Origin: UBA3263 sp964508865
GTDB taxonomy: Bacteria; Bacteroidota; Bacteroidia; Bacteroidales; Muribaculaceae
Direction: 5' to 3'
Length of the DNA stretch: 25,355 bases
Assembly: GCA_964508865.1 (NCBI GenBank)
Contig: CAZDVP010000012.1
Location: forward strand, 1 to 25,355
Within the stretch, counting starts at the first letter, position 1. Each line of letters opens with the position of its first letter. The notes beneath the pieces are model-generated. The model was not told the DNA's origin, did not search any database, and was given only the letters and a program-made list of their open reading frames with translations. The position numbers and the translations under genes were made by a program. Below, in pieces: positions 21,704-25,355 of this stretch.

Positions 21704-23275
21704 TCAGTTTTGGGATTGGAAACCATAGAGTTTGGAAAAAGTTTCAAAAGTGCGCTTCATCAGTGCCGACACTGCGGTTTTGTCGCTGTCGCTGAAAACT
21801 TTGTCGCCAAATTCTTTTTTAAACGTGTCGTAGGCGCTGCTCATCAGACCAACGTTATAGTAAATCTTCGAGTCTTCAAGATAGAGGCTGTTGTTATACT
21901 TGAACTTCGAAGCACTTTTAGCCTGAGTGCTGAAGGCGGCCTGATTGAACAGGAAGCCCTGATAGCCCTGTTCGATCGCTGATTCCTGCATTTGCTTGAT
22001 CCAGCCGCTGCCCGGCTCTTTTTCGTTGAGGCATTCCAGATCGTAGAACATTTGGAAGAAGTAGCGAATATTTTTAACGTTCTCTTCGGTCAGGGTTTTG
22101 AAAGATTCGTGCTGACGGCGGTTGTTGGCAAAGTCCTGAGGTCCGAACAGGAAAGCCGAGGCCATCATGATGCCGCAACGCTGGGTGAATTTGTTTTTGT
22201 CGTCGCCGAAAAATGATTCAAAGGTCAGATTGTTGTTTTCGTCTGACGAGATTGTGCGGTAGAAAATCTCGGCTGTGTCTTTAAACACCGGCTTGTCGAG
22301 ATGCGCCTTGGCTTTCTGATAGAAATCGTAGGCGGCCGAAGCGGCGGCGAGTTCAATGTAGTCTTCGGGATTGCGCTGGGCATCGCCACCGGTAACGCTC
22401 TCGGCATCCTTGCGCGACACGTTGCGCGGCTTTTCGCGGCCGATCATGTAGAGCCGCTTATAGGTGGAGCGAACGGTTTCGTCTTCGTTATAGAAAGCCA
22501 GGGCGGCTTGCGAGTTCAGCGCGAACTTGTCGGAAGTGGCATAGACCTTGTCGTTGCAGTTCGGTTTGTCGAAGCTGAAATAGTTGGTCAGCATCACTGT
22601 GCCGAACAAATTCTTCGACAGAACATCGCCCGGGCCATTGTTGGAAATGATTTTGGCAGCTTCCTGCAGGGCATGGGGAAGAATGGGTATCGATGAGGCA
22701 CCGGTGCCGCCGAACACCGAGCCGAGCAGGAAAACGATGCTGTTCGGGGTAGACATCAGGTGCTCGACGTAGCGCACCAGGTCTGAGCCTTTGCCTTTGT
22801 TGTTGTAGGCCTCCTCGATGATTGCGTGATACATCAGCATCGAGCCCATCTGGGTCTGGGCGCGGTAGCCGTGCTGCAGATCCATGTGGCGCATATCGGG
22901 GGTGAGGAACAGGTCGGTGAGGTCACTTTCCTTCCACTTAACTCCGTCTTCGCCGTGGGTTCTCGTTTCGGAGTTTCCGCGGTCCGAAATCTTGTCGAAG
23001 GTGGTGTTTGCCGGATAGTTCGGCGAAAAGGTAAAGTAGTTTATCTTGGCCGAGAAGAGAGTGTCGGAAGCCACGCCTTCGCGGTCGGCGGTTATGCTCT
23101 TATAGGTGTCGACCAGGGTTTTGAGGCGCTTGAAGTTGCCGTTGTTATAGTCGGTGTCGAGTGCAAGGAGGTTGATTTCGGTGTCGTCGAACATGCCCAT
23201 GGCGCAGAGATGCACAATACTCTCCGCGCATCGCATTCCGGTGCCTCCAATGGCAATGATATTGAAAGAGTTCAT
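21704..23275 (-). CDS. Tubulin/FtsZ-like NTPase
   Basis: From ATG 23275 the protein has 523 residues. It starts directly with a nucleotide-binding strand and loop, NIIAIGGTGMRCAES (5-19), then a conserved acidic strand NLLALDTDYNN (35-45). The tubulin-signature-like glycine loop is LGSVFGGTGASSIP (185-198), where FtsZ and tubulin have GGGTGS. This is the arrangement of the bacterial tubulin-like family found in operons rather than of the cell-division FtsZ. The C-terminal part (about 300-523) is mostly helical and has no FtsZ C-terminal peptide. A GTP-driven filament or assembly switch is plausible. An extended start at 23437 would lie across the upstream membrane gene in another frame, so ATG 23275 is preferred, 5 nt after that gene. 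Confidence 0.82.
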   Translation of the reverse strand: MNSFNIIAIGGTGMRCAESIVHLCAMGMFDDTEINLLALDTDYNNGNFKRLKTLVDTYKSITADREGVASDTLFSAKINYFTFSPNYPANTTFDKISDRGNSETRTHGEDGVKWKESDLTDLFLTPDMRHMDLQHGYRAQTQMGSMLMYHAIIEEAYNNKGKGSDLVRYVEHLMSTPNSIVFLLGSVFGGTGASSIPILPHALQEAAKIISNNGPGDVLSKNLFGTVMLTNYFSFDKPNCNDKVYATSDKFALNSQAALAFYNEDETVRSTYKRLYMIGREKPRNVSRKDAESVTGGDAQRNPEDYIELAAASAAYDFYQKAKAHLDKPVFKDTAEIFYRTISSDENNNLTFESFFGDDKNKFTQRCGIMMASAFLFGPQDFANNRRQHESFKTLTEENVKNIRYFFQMFYDLECLNEKEPGSGWIKQMQESAIEQGYQGFLFNQAAFSTQAKSASKFKYNNSLYLEDSKIYYNVGLMSSAYDTFKKEFGDKVFSDSDKTAVSALMKRTFETFSKLYGFQSQN

Positions 23276-23280
23276 GGGAC

Positions 23281-23664
23281 TTATTTGAAAATCGAGGCCA
23301 GTTTGGTGTCTTTTTTCTGCATTTTGCAGATAAGGAAGGTAATCAGGCCGTAAACGACCACTCCGACAATGGCGGCAAGAATCATGTGCATGGTGTATTC
23401 GCTGACAAACTGAGCTCTTTTGATATGGCGCATCCAAACCAGAAAGTCAACGCCGAGGTTGGTAACGAGGGTGCACGCACCGAGAATCCAGAACCAAAGG
23501 CGACGTTTGGCCGGAGAGTTATCGTGGGCGCCGGGCTGCCAGGCAATGAGGTTGGCAACTATGAGCATCAGAATCATAAAGCCAACGCCGATGATTGCGT
23601 CGGTCAGATAGGTTGAGAATTCTGCCTGGTGGAGCTGGATTGCGTTTGCGATTGTAGTATTCAT
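23281..23664 (-). CDS. Small inner-membrane protein of unknown function
   Basis: This 127-residue protein has three probable membrane helices (about 21-42, 54-76, 89-113), a polar loop AWQPGAHDNSPAKRR between the first two, and a basic C-terminal tail (KMQKKDTKLASIFK) predicted to be cytoplasmic. I know no matching family. Its position, 21 nt after the VWA-like lipoprotein gene and 5 nt before the tubulin-like gene, suggests it links the periplasmic component to the cytoplasmic NTPases. That is an inference from gene order only. Confidence 0.75.
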   Translation of the reverse strand: MNTTIANAIQLHQAEFSTYLTDAIIGVGFMILMLIVANLIAWQPGAHDNSPAKRRLWFWILGACTLVTNLGVDFLVWMRHIKRAQFVSEYTMHMILAAIVGVVVYGLITFLICKMQKKDTKLASIFK

Positions 23665-23685
23665 GATTGTGGAAAAGTTATGGTT

Positions 23686-25023
23686 TTATTTTGTGTATGA
23701 TGAAAGGTAAATCGTGTAGATGACCGGGTCGTCGCTGTTTTCGGGGCTGATTGTGGGGTCGTTGAGCGTCTGCTTGAGGCTTTCGTAGATAGAGGTGTTA
23801 TATCCGAAAGGCGAATCGAACTTGAAGTTTCCGCCAATGGCTTCATTGTTGGAAAAATTGTCTTTCGACTTTTTGACGCAGATGTCTATGCGGATCAGGT
23901 TGCCTTCGGCACCTGTCAGGGTCTGACCGTTGAATTCGGGGTCGATTTTAACAGCGATATTGCCTTTTTTCCAGGCCTTTTCGTCGAGTACGAAAACATC
24001 TTCGAGCTCATTGGGAAGCTCAACCTTGGCTGCATTGGGCCGGAAGTCGGTGTAGAGGTCGCTGATTTCGTAGCATTTCAGTTCGAGCTCTTCGGGCATA
24101 TAGGCATCGTTGGCCGCAACGTTGAGCTGCATGCCCTTGAGAAAGAAGTCGCCGCCTTTGATGGGGTTTCCGTTGTCGTCGGTGGCGTTGAGAATGTAGC
24201 TGTAAACGTCGTCCCAGGCGGCATCCATTGTGTGGCTCTCGAAACCGAGGGCGGGGTTGATTTCCGCTTCTTTGGTTATGAGAGCCAGGTCGTTGAACTC
24301 AACGCCGCTATCGGCAACCTTGATTGAGGGAATGCCGCTGTAGAGGTGAACCATCTTCACGCTGCTGTCGGCCGGAGCGTTACGCGAAAAAATCTCCTGA
24401 ATGTTGTTTTTGAGCCGGTGGTCGGTGAAGAGCATGTAATAGCGGTTCTTGGTGAACTTGCCTGACTGGTAGGGTTCGCTGTAAACGTAGATGTCGTGAC
24501 CCTTGTTGAGCCAGGTTTTGAATTCATCGGCCAGGTAGGGGTTATTGAGATTGGCGCCGATACCTTTCTGATAGTATTCGCCGTCGGTTATGAGAATGGC
24601 TTCGTGGTTTTTCGACACTATGCTGTCGACTGCGGCCTTGATATCGGAAAAGTCAACGTTCTTAATAGTGTTGAGCAACTGGTGAACCTTGCCTTTGTCG
24701 TTGGTTTCGAACTTGATTTTGTCGCCCTTGATCGAGTAGTAGTTGGGATTGCAGGCAATGATTGCTGGCTGCACGCCTAAATAGTAATCCGACTTATTGG
24801 CGGTGGTCATGCAGTCGGAGTAGTCGATATAGAGGTCGACACATGAGCCGCCGTCGCTGCCGGCGGCAGTGGCCAGGCCTGAGGGGGCGGCCTTTAGGGT
24901 TGCCTGGTGGAACTTGCTGATGTTTGAAAGGTCCTCAACTCGCGGACTGCTGCACGAAATGAGCCATGCGGCCGAAAGAGCAACCAATCCGAGAGCGCTG
25001 AATGCAGTTATAATCTGTTTCAT
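23686..25023 (-). CDS. VWA-like lipoprotein
   Basis: This is a 445-residue predicted lipoprotein: signal peptide with lipobox LISC, anchored cysteine C24. Residues about 61-260 look like a von Willebrand factor A domain. DLYIDYSDCM (63-72) fits the DxSxS metal site in altered form (D67, S69, C71), and AILITDGEYY (142-151) holds the second metal-site aspartate D147. A beta-rich region follows (about 300-445), with no known family seen. It would sit on the periplasmic face of a membrane or on the outer membrane. VWA domains in such operons often work with an NTPase partner. It lies between two small membrane-protein genes (gaps of 26 and 21 nt), so it is probably the envelope component of the system. 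Confidence 0.78.
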   Translation of the reverse strand: MKQIITAFSALGLVALSAAWLISCSSPRVEDLSNISKFHQATLKAAPSGLATAAGSDGGSCVDLYIDYSDCMTTANKSDYYLGVQPAIIACNPNYYSIKGDKIKFETNDKGKVHQLLNTIKNVDFSDIKAAVDSIVSKNHEAILITDGEYYQKGIGANLNNPYLADEFKTWLNKGHDIYVYSEPYQSGKFTKNRYYMLFTDHRLKNNIQEIFSRNAPADSSVKMVHLYSGIPSIKVADSGVEFNDLALITKEAEINPALGFESHTMDAAWDDVYSYILNATDDNGNPIKGGDFFLKGMQLNVAANDAYMPEELELKCYEISDLYTDFRPNAAKVELPNELEDVFVLDEKAWKKGNIAVKIDPEFNGQTLTGAEGNLIRIDICVKKSKDNFSNNEAIGGNFKFDSPFGYNTSIYESLKQTLNDPTISPENSDDPVIYTIYLSSYTK

Positions 25024-25049
25024 TTTATGTTGATTTATTATTATTCAAT

Positions 25050-25232
25050 TCAAAAACCGAAAAGAATTGATATGGCATCGTAGACCCCAAGAAAAATCAG
25101 GAGCCAGCCTATGATTTTACAGATGAGCTCTTTTTGCTTGCGGTCTTTGCTGCGCTTCTTGCCCGAAAAATAGCGTGGAAGAGCAAGCCAGACCAAAATG
25201 CCGACAATAATAAGTAGAATAGCGCCTGCCAT
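25050..25232 (-). CDS. Small two-helix membrane protein (60 aa)
   Basis: From ATG 25232 this encodes 60 residues: a first helix (MAGAILLIIVGILVWLALP), a basic loop (FSGKKRSKDRKQKELIC) and a second helix ending YDAISILFGF. The layout predicts a hairpin in the inner membrane with the basic loop in the cytoplasm. The frame stays open upstream to the window edge, and an ATG at 25307 would add 25 residues. I prefer the internal ATG because the added part overlaps a terminator-like structure and lacks protein-like character. It is the first gene of the operon seen here, 26 nt before the VWA-like lipoprotein. No family is recognised. Confidence 0.6.
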   Translation of the reverse strand: MAGAILLIIVGILVWLALPRYFSGKKRSKDRKQKELICKIIGWLLIFLGVYDAISILFGF

Positions 25233-25281
25233 ATTATAAGTGCCTTCGGCCTCCCCTCGTTGGCAGATGATTGGTTGATAT

Positions 25282-25334
25282 AAAAAAAGCGCGGGAGTCA
25301 GACTCATTGCCGTCCCACGGTTTGAGGCTCTCGC
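25282..25334 (-). terminator. Possible terminator or structured leader upstream of the large operon
   Basis: On the minus strand an imperfect stem (GCGAGAG, complement 25328-25334, with CUCCCGC, complement 25291-25297) encloses a small CCGU-GGG-ACGG hairpin and a GAGU-CUG-ACUC hairpin. It is followed by a GC and a run of seven T (complement 25282-25288). This would end an upstream transcript or form a leader for the 60-aa gene. No clear promoter is visible between it and that gene. Confidence 0.35.
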
Positions 25335-25355
25335 ATTGCCCGAACAAGTTGGACG

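Noticed and set aside
21704..23275. Identification of the tubulin-like gene as cell-division ftsZ
   Set aside because: The signature loop is altered (FGGTGAS), the C-terminal half differs, there is no conserved C-terminal peptide, and the gene is not beside ftsA or mur genes.
23276..23437. 54-residue N-terminal extension of the tubulin-like protein
   Set aside because: It overlaps the 127-aa membrane protein gene out of frame and is Cys/His/Arg rich, while the family starts directly at the first nucleotide-binding strand.
25233..25355. Possible tRNA gene near the right edge
   Set aside because: No T-loop GTTCxAxxC motif or cloverleaf with acceptor stem could be made; only small local hairpins.

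Overview
The window reads as a Bacteroidota (Bacteroidales-type) chromosome, probably a metagenome-assembled scaffold, because it carries a 100-N gap inside a gene. Support for the lineage: promoters of the TTTG-N20-TAnnTTTG kind, several Bacteroidales-style lipoproteins, an Omp85-type lipoprotein barrel, and a carboxy-terminal four-helix-bundle suffix fragment at the left edge. I place it no more precisely than Bacteroidales. All family names below come from reading motifs and recalled families. No search was run.

Left part (1-4729, + strand): the tail of a four-helix-bundle-suffix protein, then a tight cassette of five genes. These are an ArnT-like GT-C glycosyltransferase, a GT2 polyprenyl-phosphate sugar transferase, a two-repeat LAB_N membrane protein, a RidA/chorismatase-like protein and a compact ResB-CcsA-like cytochrome c biogenesis protein. 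The first three look like a lipid-linked sugar transfer route to an envelope glycan or lipid A.

Middle (4732-8487, - strand): a two-gene toxin-antitoxin-like module (54-aa antitoxin candidate and GNAT acetyltransferase) with its own promoter and palindromic operator candidates, then a HAD phosphatase downstream of a BamA/TamA-like outer-membrane lipoprotein. The BamA-like gene has a promoter element almost touching its start and three GGGGAAT iterons at exact 10-nt spacing.

Right part (8565-25232, - strand): twelve genes with gaps of 26 nt or less, or small overlaps, so they look like one transcript. The core order (transcription from right to left) is: 60-aa two-helix membrane protein, VWA-like lipoprotein, 127-aa membrane protein, tubulin/FtsZ-like NTPase, 1394-aa actin/Hsp70-like ATPase with an inserted array of three SAP/HeH-like repeats, a degenerate actin-like/coiled-coil protein, a zinc-ribbon GTPase (DO-GTPase2-like), a GAP1-like GTPase-associated protein, a membrane-anchored second GTPase (DO-GTPase1-like, interrupted by the gap), and a tail-anchored TIR-PEGA-like-coiled-coil protein whose TIR lacks the usual catalytic glutamate. 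A VanZ-like protein and a small lipoprotein end the run.

The core resembles GTPase-centred conflict or stress systems known from gene-neighbourhood work, but it joins a tubulin-like, an actin-like and two GTPase modules with envelope-anchored VWA and membrane-tethered TIR components. My working inference is an envelope-sensing, NTP-driven assembly that signals or defends at the inner membrane. It is the best candidate here for an undescribed system. Its function is not shown by the sequence.
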